Shown: positions 1 to 11,686, counted from the first letter of the stretch. The stretch is 64,000 nucleotides of DNA from Lytechinus pictus (GCF_037042905.1 NC_087252.1:22213701-22277700); one strand, 5' to 3'. Numbers and translations are program-made. The notes: generated from the letters alone by a model not told the origin.

Positions 1-678
1 GATCTTGTTCTTTGTTTCCACAAAATCCAACTTGTTCGAAAGGTTTAATTCCCCTTTAAAATCAATGTTAACCTACAAACAGCTTTATGAAACGGCCCAC
101 GGATATTATAGGGTCAAAAGATCACCCATCCGTGCTTCGTGCAATCCCAGGTAATAAAAAGGGGTTCTCGCAATCATTACGCGAACGCTATTCTATAACA
201 CAGATAATCTATTGTCAAAAGCCCTTCAATGAAAAAACAGCCTTTTGGGGGAGCGTTTCATGAAAGGAGTTATCAGATTGTTACGATACTGCCACAAATA
301 ACATTATATAATAATATGAAATTTGATTTCCCTTTCTTTTATTACTGGAAATACAAGTATATTAGCTATCAAACAAAATTAAAACAAAATATCTTACAAC
401 AATCTCTTGAAGTATCCGATGTACAATCCAGGGTTATAGTTCACAATGATGGTGATGATGAAACTGATGTTGAAGCACGATGAATAACAAGAGTCACTGT
501 AACGAATTGAAATGTCCGTGAAGACGATGTTGATGATGATTAACAGTCAATTTCTGCAATCCATGGGTTAAAAGGCGTTCATTAAACAGGTTGTTGATCT
601 CGATGAGAACTGAGAATTCCTCTTTCAAAATAACTGCAAACAGTTCATTGATTGCGGGTAAATAATTCCCGCATACAT
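1..678. other. No gene seen
   Basis: AT-rich sequence with one short open frame (229-483) that has no recognisable motif, coding bias or neighbour to support it. I see no repeat family, promoter or RNA gene here. Confidence 0.5.
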
Positions 679-1124
679 TCGTAATTCCGAAGCTTCGTTA
701 TTCCGGAGGTTCGGATATTCCGAAGGTTCGTTATTCCGAAGGTTCGTATTTCCGAAGGTTCGTAATTCCGAAGGTTCGTTAGTCCGAAAACGAAATGAGG
801 TTCGTAATTCCGATGGTTCGTTAGTCCGAAAACTAATGATTAACGAGCCTTATTTCGTTTTCGGACTAACGAATCTTCGGAACAACGAACCTTATTTCGT
901 TTTCGGATTAACGAGCCTTCGGAACAACGAACCTTATTTCGTTTTCGGATTATCGAACCTTCGGAATAACGAACCTTCGGAATAACGCCACAAATGTTCG
1001 GATTAACGAACCCTTTTACGTTTTCGGATTAACGAACATCGAGGTATAGGCAATTTGCGTGTTTCGGAATCACGAACCTTCGGAATAAAGAACCTTCGGA
1101 ATTACGAACCTTCGGAATTACGAA
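679..1124. repeat. Foldback array of attccgaaggttcg units
   Basis: Short units of the form ttcgttattccgaagg run head to tail on the left half (679 to about 832). They then appear as reverse complements (cgaaccttcggaataa) from about 843 to 1124, so the block can fold into one large imperfect hairpin. It starts with ttcgtaattccgaag and ends with the exact complement cttcggaattacgaa. A subset of units carries a longer spacer containing cgttttcgga. No clear target duplication flanks it. It could be a foldback-type transposon or an inverted minisatellite. No coding capacity is seen. Confidence 0.75.
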
Positions 1125-1532
1125 GTGTAACCATAATTCCACAGAAGGTAAATATTCCAGGTGGAAAATAAACTCTGCTCTGACATAAAGTCTGGCGTGA
1201 AACTCTGAGTTCTGATCTGATGTGATGAAGTGATCTGATGTGATCAAGTGATCTAATATGATGTGATGATGATCTTGAAGAAACTGCAGCTCTTATATGC
1301 ACATTTCAACTATTCTAGATCATTCTAGTATTCACTATTCTAAAGGCTTCTATTATTGTCTGATACAGAACATTCTCCTACTTTCTGGAGCAATCACACT
1401 CTAGAAGACTCTTGAATGACCTCAGTGAAATGTCAATAACATAGTTAATCCTACTGTTCTTTTCACTGCAGGCTGGCTATTGTGTAACAATCTATTGTCT
1501 ACTTTTCCCTATTCAAAAATAAAACTCCTTGG

Positions 1533-1612
1533 CCTTTAAATAGGCGAGGCCTGCATAACAAAAGATTTACAAAGACATTCTGGAATGTTCTCTAGAAGAT
1601 CAATAAATAAAT
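1533..1612 (+). promoter_or_regulatory. Promoter-like patch with heat-shock-element-like triplets
   Basis: The TATA-like tttaaataggcgagg sits near 1537, and a run of alternating TTC and GAA triplets follows at 1578-1597 (TTC, GAA, TTC, then GAA). The word aataaataaat, which resembles a polyadenylation signal, lies near 1605. A similar string (tataaataggcgagg) is the TATA box of the solo LTR at 10773, so this may be a remnant of an LTR promoter. Nothing downstream proves transcription, so the call is tentative. Confidence 0.25.
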
Positions 1613-1818
1613 GAATGTAATTGCTCTTACAATTCTTCTTATATATAACAAGATGTTCTATGCATGCGGCAAGTCCTATTTTATCCGACAGCTACCATGG
1701 TAACAATTCTTCTTACCCAATCAACTTCTTCATCTTCTACACGGAGTGTAATACATAATACCACCCGCAGATTTGTGTATAGTAGAGCTGAACTGTTGGG
1801 TCTACGCTGCATGCATTG

Positions 1819-2823
1819 AATTGACCCATGTACTTGGAAAGCAATCGCAACACTTAGGATCTCGAGTACACGCCCTAGGCACAGGGGCTGCAAAGGAGAC
1901 AGACGCATACGAAGGCATGCTGAAACGTTCAAAAAGGCTTCCAATTCCTCTCAAGATCATTCTGTTCCATCTCTGGACTCTGGACATTATCATATGGTGC
2001 TTTGGAATGCGAGATCTCTTAAGAAGAAAATGCACATAGTGACTGACTTAGTAATGTCACAACATGTGGATATCCTGGCACTTACTGAAACATGGTTGAC
2101 AGGTGATGAACGTGACGGCCGGGTCTTATCTGATTTCTCCAACGACCTCCCATCTCACCAGTTCATTAGCTCACCAAGAATAAAGAGATCGGGTAGTGGT
2201 GTCGGTGTATGCCTTCATCGAAATTTCAACATTCTTGGAAAAGACTTTGGCACTCTTGAATCGTTTGAATATCTCAATGTTCTCATTTCAGCTGAACATC
2301 AAAAGCCTCTTCGCCTGGTGGTGATCTACAGACCACAGAGAACTATAGATCGACGATCAACATCTTCCATTTTTCTTGATGAATTTTCTACTTTTCTTGA
2401 AGGACTGACTTCTGAACCCAATCATCTTGTGATCTGCTGCGACTTTAATTTTCATGTCAACAATGATAGAGATCGAGAGGCAGTTTTGTTTCTGGACCTG
2501 ATTTCATCTGCCAACTTGATCCAGCACATTGACTTTCCTACCCATCGGAAGGGTCATACTTTGGACTTGATTCTTACAAGAGCATCTGATGATGTAATTT
2601 CCAATGTCTCATTATCAAACTTTCTTCCTTCTGACCACTCATCTGTCAGCTGCCAACTTAACATCAAGAAGCCGGATTCAATCAAAATTGAGATCAGTTT
2701 TCGCAAACTGAAAAACATTGATATCCAAGCTTTCCGTGAGGACATTCTAGAATCTGAACTTTACAGATCACCTGCTTATGACCTTGAACAGCAGGTTGTT
2801 CAGTATAACATGGTACTACAAGG
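1819..2823 (+). pseudogene. CR1/L2 ORF2 fragment: apurinic-type endonuclease
   Basis: This frame encodes an exonuclease-endonuclease-phosphatase fold that would nick target DNA for target-primed reverse transcription. Visible motifs in order are LWNARSL at the start, DILALTETWL with the catalytic Glu, GVGVCLHR, VVIYRP, CDFNFHVN (the family's GDFN motif with Cys for Gly), HTLDLILTR and the terminal SDHSSV with the catalytic Asp-His pair. The open frame runs on to 2962 only because it reads into the inserted hAT element. The true reading frame resumes at 3865. An ATG at 1994 is available, but in-frame sequence upstream looks coding-like back to 1819. It is identified by domain logic, not by a database search. 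Confidence 0.85.
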
Positions 2824-3856
2824 CAGGGGCGTAGACAACGGGGGGGGGGGGGGGGGTGAGGGGGATGCATCCCCCCCACCTCACAAGGTGGGGGGGGGAT
2901 GGCATGTACAATCATCCCCCCAGGTTTTGGGGAATGATATTTGGTTACTTAATAAGTCATAATGATGATAATAATAGTAATAATAATAATGATAACGATT
3001 ATAATATTAATAATAATAATAATTATGATGATGATAATAATAATCCTCATTATTGTAATTGTGTTTATTGTTATTAGCCGTTATGGTTCCGATTTCTTCA
3101 CAAACTTACAAAGCAGTATTGTTACTCCATGGATCATAGTGATACTGTTTTTATGTTTTTTGTATCTGTATGTTAATGAGCCGGCAGCCAATATCCATCT
3201 ATGGATACTATGCCTGTTTCTTTGAGGTAAAAATAAAGCATAGTATGTACGTATTCATTATGCTTTATAATGAACAGACATATTGTTATTTGTTTGTTGT
3301 TTATGTGTTCTATTCACAAATGGCCACAGAGGCTGTTTTCATTCATAACCACATACCCATATCAAGACAACAAAGACTATACCTGCGTGTACACAGTTGA
3401 CATTGGTTTTTTTTCTGAAGAGGTGTAACAGCAAAATTCACAGAGATAAATAAATACGTAGTGTGGTTCAATATGCAATACTATGTGTCAGTCCATTCTG
3501 TATTCATATGCCACGGTGTGTAGATCTTGTCGATGTATGTCTGTCCATTCAAGGCGTAGTATGTGTGTGGTGCGCGCACCCGTGTGTGTGTGTGTGTGAG
3601 GGTGTGTGTGTGTGTGATTATGTGTGTGTGTGCGTGCGCGCTTGTGTGTGTTATTTTACCTCATTAAGTATGCATCAGATTGCACGATTTCAAGTTCAAA
3701 ATTGCAAAAGCTCCCTACCGTGGGAGGGGGGACACCCCCCTCCCACACCCTCCCCCCGCTCGGTCGCTTCGCTCCCTCGCTCGGGCGCTTCGCGCCCTCA
3801 CTAGCGTTGGCAGCCCAGTCATCCCCCCCAGGTGTACGAACCTGTCTACGCCACTG
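2824..3856. mobile_element. hAT-type nonautonomous element, short copy
   Basis: The ends are caggggcgtagaca on the left and the complement of cagtggcgtagacagg on the right. They are flanked by the exact 8-bp direct repeat ctacaagg (2816-2823 and 3857-3864), the length expected for hAT transposition. Inside are G and C runs near both ends, an AAT-rich stretch, a TG microsatellite (about 3583-3650) and a cgcttcgcgccctc motif. No transposase frame is present. The copy at 36087-39050 has the same ends in opposite orientation and about 2 kb more internal DNA. The insertion splits the endonuclease-RT linker of the CR1/L2 element. Confidence 0.9.
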
Positions 3857-5213
3857 CTACAAGGTCTACTTGATAAGCATGCACCTCTGATTACTAGATG
3901 TGTAACTGCTAGGCCTCACTCACGTTAGTTCACTGACGGTCTTCGAAAAAGTAAGCAGAGGGTTCGACGACTAGAGAGAAGATATTGTCACTCCAAAGCA
4001 GAAATCGACCGCCAGATCCTGAAGGATGAATGTCGTCTCTATAGCAACCAACTTGCCGAGGCTAAAACAGATTATTACTCTGAACAACTTGACGAATGTG
4101 ATGCTCATCAGCTTTTTCAAAGAGTTAATCGTTTGTCTTCTACCTCAGCAAGGAACGTTCTACCATCAGATGATGACCCACATCGATCTCTTGCTGATCG
4201 TTTTTCAAATTTCTTCAGCGCGAAGATTGATGTCCTTGTCAGGTCCCTTGAGAGTCTACCATCAAGCAATCTCGACCACGTCAATTTTCAAAGCACCCAT
4301 CATCGGTTTAATGCTTTTTCTCCTGAAACACAGGGCCAAGTTTACAGAGTTATCAAAGAATTTTCTCGTTCAACTTCCACCCGACTTGACCCAATACCTA
4401 CTTGGCTACTGAAGAACTGCATTAATGACTTAATTCCTGTTATAACAGCTATTGTGAATGCTTCCCTCATCAATGGTCATTTTCCTGATTCACTCAAGCA
4501 TGCTCATGTAACTCCACTCTTGAAGTCCACAAAACCGAGTTCTGATGATCTAAAGAGCTACAGACCTGTCTCCAATCTTCAGTTCCTGGGAAAGACTGTA
4601 GAGAGACTTGTGTTAAAACAACTCCAGGAGTATTTGTCTGAGTATAATCTATATTCTGAGAAGCAGTCAGGATACCGACCGCATCATAGTTGTGAAACTG
4701 CCTTGCTTAGAGTTTCGAACGATATCCTTCTTTCCCTCGATAAAGGCGATGAAGCGATTCTGTTGCTGTTGGACTATTCTGCAGCCTTTGACACGGTGAG
4801 TCATGATGCCCTTCTACGTCGTTTACATGAAAGATTTGGACTTGATAACTCAGCCCTGGAATGGTTTCGTTCTTACCTCGCTAATAGAACCCAGTCTGTT
4901 TTTGTTAATGGCTCTGAATCGATTGTCAGCTCTTCTAACTTCGGAGTACCTCAAGGGTCAGTCATCGGTCCGATAGCATTTACACTCTTCTCATCTCCAT
5001 TAGAGGATGTCATCAAACACCATGGAATATCATGTATGACTTATGCAGACGACACTCGTTGTGGCGCTACAAAGACTCAGTGCATTTTTACAGACATTAA
5101 GAATTGGTCCATACATGTTAAATGAATGTAAAACAAAATGTTTACACTTTGTGAGCAGGCATATGACTTGTAGTCCGATTGGCGATATTTCTTTTGATGG
5201 TACTGATACATTA
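3857..5213 (+). pseudogene. CR1/L2 ORF2 fragment: reverse transcriptase
   Basis: The linker resumes with LLDKHAPLITR near 3866 and reaches the main open frame at 4133-5125. RT motifs seen in order are LDPIPTWLL, SYRPVSNL, SGYRPHHSCETAL, LLDYSAAFDTV (motif A with Asp), VPQGSVIGP (motif B) and YADDTR (motif C, codons at 5042-5053). These match the CR1/L2 group. After motif C the frame breaks near 5110. The family-typical sequence then continues in another frame (SPIGDISFDGTDTL) up to the MITE at 5214. A stop near 3925 and the frameshift make it nonfunctional. It would have copied element RNA at the nicked target. Confidence 0.85.
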
Positions 5214-6068
5214 TGAAAGATTTCTGCCTAAATGAGAAAGAAAATCGTGTACATCTCTTGAACGCACACACGGGTCACGGAGTGACCCTGAGTGCAAACA
5301 GCTGACTGTGTTACAACTTGGGGAGTGATACATTTTTACAATAGGGGTGATCAAACTCACTGGAGGGACTTTAATTCACTTATAACAAAGAAATGTTAAC
5401 TACAGTACTCATGTTGAATGCTCTGATGAAAATTATATAAGTTTCACATTCATTTGAACGAGAGGACAAGATAATTGTATATATCCAGTGCATTATGCGT
5501 GAATCATACTACCATTGCGATCCCTGCCCGGCCTATGGTTCAGACATGACGGTTCTGAGTGACGTCACCGATAGAGACCTCAAATGCCAGAAGAGCCGAT
5601 TCGACAACTAACTTCATCTAAAAAACACGTATTGAAGATAACATCCAATGGGGAAATGGCTTTCATTTTCTTGAAATATACATTCCATTCTTCAATAAAT
5701 CTTTCACCCCGTCGTTAACTGCCCATTCATTCTCGAGCAATGGGAAAATGAATACAGAGTGTCTCAAAGTTTGTGTGAAAAAAGGTGCATTTTCCATAGA
5801 ACTTCTGCCAAAAAGCAATGCGTAAGGGAAAGATTAGCCCCTAAACACGAATAGATGAGTTAATCAAATGGGATGAATCATGAAAATCAGTGAAATATAG
5901 TTTCTCCTGTCCTCATTACTGAACGCCCCGACTTGATACGATTAATTTTTCCCCCTCTCCATCAACTTTTAAGAAAAAGGGTGCATATTTTCATAAAAAT
6001 ACCATGTGTTATATCGACGGACGCCCGTGCGTACGAGCAGGAGGAAGCCAAATGTCTCGTATTTTTCA
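5214..6068. mobile_element. TA-flanked MITE
   Basis: The block interrupts the CR1/L2 RT coding region after GTDTL, and the family sequence resumes with RNLGVMFD at about 6091. It begins tgaaagatttct and ends atttttca, giving a short inverted repeat of about nine bases. It is flanked by TA (5212-5213 and 6069-6070), as for Tc1/mariner-type insertions. No open frame of note lies inside. The inverted repeat is short, so the superfamily is inferred from the TA alone, although the interruption itself is clear. Confidence 0.6.
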
Positions 6069-6645
6069 TAATGAGAATGCTCTGCGGCTGCTAGAAACCT
6101 AGGGGTCATGTTTGATAATAATATGTCTCTAAAGACCCATGTGAACAACGTATGCAGGTCTGCTTCGTTTGCATTGCATAAAATCGGTAGCATCCGTCAA
6201 TTTCTTACAAAAAAGACCACCCAGAGGCTTGTTCAGGCACTGGTCATGTCTCGCATTGACTTTTGCAACAGTCTTCTGTATGGTCTACCTGATACACAGA
6301 TTAACAAACTGCAGAGAATACAAAATTCAGCAGCTAGGCTTACTGCTAAACGACGTGAGTCTGTCACTCCACTGCTAAGGGAGCTTCATATGCCAAGGGT
6401 TCGTGAACGAATTGATTTTAAGATCCTCTTGCTTACTTTCCAATGTTTGATAAAATCAGCTCCAGTCTATCTTCAACCATTAATATCAGAATACTCACCT
6501 TCCCGCAACTTGCGCTCATGCATCACTCTTAGAAGTTCCTGCCATCAACACCCAGTCTTATGGTTCCCGATCTTTTTATTCAGCATCCTCTCAACTTTGG
6601 AACAACCTAGCTAAGAGCATAAAACAGGCAGACTCAACTGACAAA
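6069..6645 (+). pseudogene. CR1/L2 ORF2 C-terminal fragment
   Basis: The frame reads RNLGVMFD, then SRIDFCNSLLYGLP, LQRIQNSAARL, RVRERIDFKILLLTFQCL and YSPSRNLRS. These are the landmarks of the region after RT in CR1/L2 elements, also visible at 39590-40030 in the second copy. The open frame at 6108-6614 ends early through a frameshift. Family sequence continues to the aactgacaaa site where the Tx1-L1 element entered, and the remainder is at 26623. No catalytic residues are known in this part. The identification rests on agreement between the two copies in this window. Confidence 0.8.
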
Positions 6646-6748
6646 AAAAATGCGCATGCGTGAGACTAGGTAGATCTAAGTCGCCGGATTCCACAGCAAA
6701 ATTGATATTTTTACATTAAAAACCTACTGAACAGGAATTTTCTACAAA

Positions 6749-7753
6749 ATGGAGAGGTATTTGGTGAAGCAAGGTGCGGGTAAGAACACTGGGGACTCTC
6801 TCGCTAAACGTAGATCAACCAGAATTCAGGAAAAGAAACTGTCAACCCCTGAAAACGTGAGCTCATCACAGAACGTAATAGATGGGACTGAATCAACTGA
6901 ATCCACGGAGATGGAAGAAGGTTCACGTACAGGTGGATCTACACTGGAGGCACGGGGCCGCGCACTGGAGGATAACAGCGGGGAGCACGACCGCACCAGC
7001 GGCACAGACGGAGAAGGGAACCAGGGTAGCGTACATGAGAAGTTGGACCGAATAATGATTATGCTGGAAGGAGTTGTTGGTCGTCTGGATAAAATGGAAG
7101 CTAAATTCAGCAGACTGGAAGCAGAATGCAATGTGAGTAAGGGGAAAATAGATTCAGTAGAGCACAGTCTAGAGTTTGTTTTAAATGAAGTTGAGGATCT
7201 GAAAGAGAAGTGTACCAAGGAGCAAGACAACATTAGGGGTGCTCTAGAAAGGAGATGTGATGACTTAGAAAATCGTTCCAAAAGAAACAATTTGGTGTTC
7301 TGGGGCATCCCTGAAGGAAGTGAGGATCAGTTTGAGAATTGTGCTGAATTTGCTGTTGAGGAGATGCTAAAAAATATCATGAAGATAGCGAGAGCAGATG
7401 AGATCGAAATTGAGCGTGCGCATAGAACCCCATCAGGAAAGAAAGCTAGAGCACAATTTGAGCAGACAACACCCAGACCCATACACATTGCCTTCCTACG
7501 ATTTCAAGACAGAGAGCGGATTCTTCGATCAGCTGCAAAGGCGTTGAAAGGGAAGAAAATCAACGGCAAAGTTGTATATGTCACAGATGATGTCTCAAAA
7601 TCCATCCGTGCAGACCGCAAAAAGTTGATACCAACAAAGAATAGGTTGAGAGCAGAAGGTCTATTTGCAGTCATCCCATACAGCGTACCAGCATATGTTC
7701 TATACAAGTCAAACGAGGGAAACTTCAAGAAGATTTTTGTCAAAGATGTTTAA
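6749..7753 (+). CDS. L1-type ORF1 protein (RNA-binding)
   Basis: This 334-residue intact frame would encode the nucleic-acid chaperone that packages the element RNA in the cytoplasm. The N-terminal third is basic, then Ser/Glu/Gly rich and probably disordered. Residues of about 95-175 are rich in Leu, Glu and Lys with heptad-like spacing (KLDRIMIMLEGVVGRLDKME), suggesting a trimerising coiled coil. An RRM-like region follows with RNNLVFWGIPEG, then IERAHRTP and HIAFLRFQDRERIL. The C-terminal domain ends in KIFVKDV. This order matches L1 ORF1p. It starts about 100 bases after the element's 5' end and lies about 270 bases upstream of ORF2. The call rests on domain order. Confidence 0.8.
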   Translation: MERYLVKQGAGKNTGDSLAKRRSTRIQEKKLSTPENVSSSQNVIDGTESTESTEMEEGSRTGGSTLEARGRALEDNSGEHDRTSGTDGEGNQGSVHEKLDRIMIMLEGVVGRLDKMEAKFSRLEAECNVSKGKIDSVEHSLEFVLNEVEDLKEKCTKEQDNIRGALERRCDDLENRSKRNNLVFWGIPEGSEDQFENCAEFAVEEMLKNIMKIARADEIEIERAHRTPSGKKARAQFEQTTPRPIHIAFLRFQDRERILRSAAKALKGKKINGKVVYVTDDVSKSIRADRKKLIPTKNRLRAEGLFAVIPYSVPAYVLYKSNEGNFKKIFVKDV

Positions 7754-8026
7754 CATTCCATACTAGTACTACATCTTGTATCAGTAGGAACATTTCCAGA
7801 GCTAGTTAAATTTTTTGATGAATCAGCTGAGGAGTCTGAGCTGAAGATACCATGCAGACATTTATGCAAGACTTTTTGGATATGAACAATATGCCAAGGT
7901 CTATGAACACTTTTGGACTTAATCTTATTTATTCTTTATTTGTATTTTTTGAAGAATTTTTTGTTTTACATGTTTATAGCTTGGTGCTACACGTTAGGAA
8001 ATGTTATGAAGCAAAGCTGCCCTTAA

Positions 8027-10063
8027 ATGGTTAGAATGGAGAATGATATTACAATGAATATGATGTCTCTGAATGTAAGAGGGTTGCAAAATGCAGTTAA
8101 AAGGCGAAGTATTTTTAATTGGTTTAGGAATATGAAGACGGACATTGTTATGTTACAAGAGAGTCACAGCTCTTTAAAAGATGAAGTATTATGGACAAGT
8201 GAATGGGGTAACAAAATGTTGTTCTCCCATGGTTCAACAAACAGTAAAGGGGTGTTAATTTTGTTTAATAGTAGAGTAAATCTAAAAATACAAAGAGTAT
8301 TTAGAGATGAATCAGGGAGAGTTATATGTGTTCATGTGAATATTGAAAAAAATAGTTTTCTTATTTTGAATTTATATGCCCCAAATGTGGAAAATTTACA
8401 AGTACAGTTTTATAGAGATTTATTAAAAATATTAGAAACAGAATGGGATGGGAAGGAAAACATTATCATTGGGGGAGATTTTAACTGTATTCTAGATCCA
8501 CAACTAGACAAAAAAGGTGGGACACATTTGGTCAAGAAAAAGGTTGTGCAAAAGATAAAAGACATTATGGTCCCTTTTGAATTGATCGACATTTGGCGCA
8601 GCAGAAATATTAATCGTAGACAATTCACTTGGAGACAAAACACACCTCTTATTCAGTGCAGGCTGGATTATTTTTTAATTAACAGAGATTTGAAACAGAG
8701 TTAAGAAGGTGAATATTGTTAGTGCATTACGCACAGACCATTCAGGTGTGAACCTAGAAATACGTTTGAATAAAAACTTACGAGGAAAAGGATATTGGAA
8801 GCTAAATACCTCACTTCTCCTAGATGAAGAATATATTAAGGTTATGAAGGAAAATATCAATAATTGGAAAAAAGAGTATTCATCTTTGGAACCAAGAATA
8901 AAGTGGGATTGGATTAAGTATAAAATACGATGTTTTAGTGTGAAGTATTCTAGTAACGTACAAAAACAGATATCTGACATTGAACAACAATTAAGAAGTA
9001 AATTGAATTTACTTGAAAATAGTCTTGCCATTAGTGAAGAAGAGAGTATTATTAATCAGATAGAAAAGATAAAGGAGGAATTGATAGAAATAGACAATAA
9101 AAGAGTAGCCGGGCTAATGGTTAGGTCAAGGAGTCGATGGTACGAAAAGGGAGAAAAGAGTAATGAGTACTTTCTAGGATTAGAAAAGAAGAATAATGTA
9201 AAGAAGCTGTGTTACGAAATATATGTAGAAGGCCAGTTAATTACAAATTTTAAAGATATTTTATCTGCTCAAAAGCAGTTTTATGAAAAGTTATACACTT
9301 CAAAAGTAAGGTTTGGAGCTGGAGAACAATGTAATTTATTTCTACAAAAAATTTGTGTTCCTATGTTAAATATTGAAGAAAGGGAAAAGTTGGAAAAACC
9401 AATTTCTAAAAAAGAATGTAGAGAAGTACTGAATGATTTGGCCAAAAACAAGAGCCCAGGAAATGATTGTATCCCAGTGGAATTTTATTAAAGTTTTTGG
9501 GATGATTTAGAAGATATTTTTATGGAATCGATATTATACAGTTTTGAAATAGGAGAATTGTCAACATCACAAAGGCAAGCTATCCTTATTCTGATTAAGA
9601 AAGAAGGCAAAGATGAAAGAGAACTTAAGAATTGGCGTCCGATTTCTTTATTGAATGTAGATGTAAAAATAATATAAGGTTTTTGCCAAACGTATGTGTA
9701 AGTTTATAGATAAATTGATAAGTGTTTGTCAGACAGGTTTTATCAAAGGAAGATTTATAGTTGAATCCATCAGAGTTATTATGGATATTATGTTTTATAC
9801 AAAAATGCATAACATACCAGGGCTTTTTTATTCTTAGATTACGAAAAAGCATTTGACTCATTAGAATGGGGTTTTATGATGAAAGTACTGGCAAAATTTG
9901 GTTTTGGACCCAAATTCCAAAGTTATATCCAGACTTTTTACAACAATATAAGCAGTTGTGTTAGTAGCAATGGACATACCTCTGGATATTTTGATTTTGA
10001 GCAGGGGATTAAGGCAAGGGGACCCAATCTCCCCATATCTTTTTATCCTGAGTGTGGAAATAC
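8027..10063 (+). pseudogene. Tx1-L1 ORF2, N-terminal part: endonuclease and first half of RT
   Basis: The first open stretch (8027-8704) is an APE-like endonuclease with SLNVRGLQNAVKR, MLQESHS, LNLYAPN, IIGGDFNC and LDYFLINRD. A frameshift at about 8700 moves to the frame at 8709, which has the TDHSGV end motif. This continues with a linker, RSRSRWYEKGEKSNEYFLG and NKSPGNDCIPVEFY, before a stop at 9489. RT motifs follow in further frames: NWRPISLLN (about 9632), a FLDYEKAFDSLEW-like motif A (about 9830) and RQGDPISPYLF (about 10012). The sequence breaks at the solo LTR and resumes at 24682. Several frameshifts show it is inactive. Confidence 0.85.
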
Positions 10064-10772
10064 TGTGAAGGAAACCCCCTCCCCCCTTTGTGAATAGAAA
10101 AAAAAAATATCAATATCATCTTAAAAAGAGATATGGAGTTTTGTTTGTTTACATCACGTAACTGAACGCCACATATAATAGTCATTGAATGAAAAGTTAA
10201 ATGCCGGCGATCAGCTGTTTTTACTACGTGAACTGTGACCTGAATTCCGGAAAGAGACTGGTGAATTTACTCGGATTAATTGTTAGTGTGCGCGCATACG
10301 TGTTAGCGCAGAGGAATTGGTATATTTCTGCTGAGTCACGCCATAATCGCGTAGAGCCAGCAGTACGATCTATTTATGGGACCGGTATGGTCTGTTATGA
10401 ATTTTACGAGCGTTTAAATAGCTCTAAGTCAAAATTAGAATCTTACCTTTTGTGTAGATTCCCCTGAAGTTGATGACAGCATTAATTTATTGCTGGAATT
10501 TCTTCATTCATGTTTGGATACTGTTATTTTCCTTTATTCTGAGACAATTACCGCCAGGATTTTGAACTCTTCCTTGGATCTAAAGCTCTGATGCGCGCAT
10601 ACGCGCACAGACGCGCTATCATTGGTATTTTAAAGTATTGAATTTGCATAGCATCCCGCCGCGTAATGTTTATGTGAAAAGAGTGGTTTTTAAAGCACTA
10701 AAATTACATAACAACCCGCCGCGTAATGCAATGAGCTCAGAAATCGCCAAAATCCTGGGGGGGCCAAAAGTC

Positions 10773-10921
10773 TATAAATAGGCGAGGTTTTCGAGAGTTT
10801 GTCATATCGTCTGCAAGCTCTTTTGAGTAGGACATTTGAAACTTAGAATCGATCACTCTCTCTCTCTCTCTTGAACCACTGTCCATTGTGTTCATATTCA
10901 ACTTGTGCATTCTTCTGTGAG
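10773..10921 (+). promoter_or_regulatory. TATA box and candidate splice donor of the solo LTR
   Basis: TATAAATA lies at 10773-10780. A CT repeat follows, and a donor-like GTGAGT occurs at 10916-10921. The same order (TATA, about 100-130 bases, donor) occurs in the nested Gypsy LTRs, which supports the reading. No expression data are visible in sequence. Confidence 0.5.
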
Positions 10922-11427
10922 TACATTACGTCATAATATGACACTTAGATTCATTCAGGGAATTCAGCGAGAATAATAATGAATTTTAGCTAGGAATTTG
11001 AAATCATTCGTCACCTTTTTGTGGTTAGTGACGATTTTTGGCAACCAATACTCTGTTGTATTTCTCATAGTCAGCTTGGATTTATCAGTTGTTCACAGAA
11101 ACTGGGCAGCTATTGTTATTCTTTAGCAGACGTTGATTGATTTGTCAAGTCTACTAATTGTTTGATAGATATTGTGACGGTTTTTGCCCCCCCCCCTTAA
11201 AAAAAAATCTCATGACGAACTATGCTGTTATGAAATGCTTTTATTGTAAATGATTATGTAAAGATGTCATGTTGAGTTGTCACCCTGTTATTATAAAATG
11301 AAGAATTAGTACTTACCTCTGATATTTTCAAGTAATAATGTATTTCACGGAAGCTGGCTGTTTGTCAAACAAGTTTTCGCAATCATCATTTTATACGTCC
11401 TGTGATAGTTAGGGTTGGAATTGATTG

Positions 11428-11567
11428 TGACGTCATAGTGGTATTGGCCTTTGGTCGGCAGACTATGAGTGACGCGCATGCATTGTGACGTCATAGAAGT
11501 TTCACGTTGGGCGGGGTATTTTTGACCAATCAGGGGACAGGATTTTGGGGTATAAATATGGGGCGGG
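11428..11567 (+). promoter_or_regulatory. LTR promoter: two CREs, CCAAT, TATA, GC box
   Basis: Two perfect TGACGTCA cAMP-response elements lie at 11428-11435 and 11486-11493. A CCAAT box is at 11526-11530, TATAAATA at 11551-11558 and gggcggg at 11561-11567. This is a textbook RNA polymerase II promoter order and suggests CREB/ATF-type control. Transcription would start at about 11580. The same block recurs in the 3' LTR (TATA at 18666-18673), from which it could drive flanking DNA. The motifs are seen directly; activity is inference. Confidence 0.8.
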
Positions 11568-11675
11568 AGGCACAAATTCGGCACAACTTGTTCCAGTCGC
11601 CATCTTGAAAGGTCACGGTCATCTCCATCTGTAAACAATTTTCTTTTCTTCTCAATTTCAATCTTGAACATCTCA

Positions 11676-11686
11676 CACTGTAAGTA
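11676..11686 (+). other. Candidate 5' splice site in the LTR
   Basis: The string cactGTAAGTaa matches the donor consensus, with GT at 11680-11681, about 100 bases past the expected transcription start. With the acceptor at 15113 it would remove a leader of about 3.4 kb that includes most of the LTR, the primer-binding site and the 5' UTR. Confidence 0.6.

Noticed and set aside
2856-3077. Asn-rich and Ile-rich open frames
   Set aside because: They are translations of an AAT-type microsatellite inside a hAT element.
3463-3928. Cys/Val-rich open frames and their mirror at 35957-36426
   Set aside because: They read through a TG/AC microsatellite and C runs in two copies of one hAT element.
6826-7308. 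160-codon minus-strand frame
   Set aside because: It is the shadow of the L1 ORF1 protein on the other strand.
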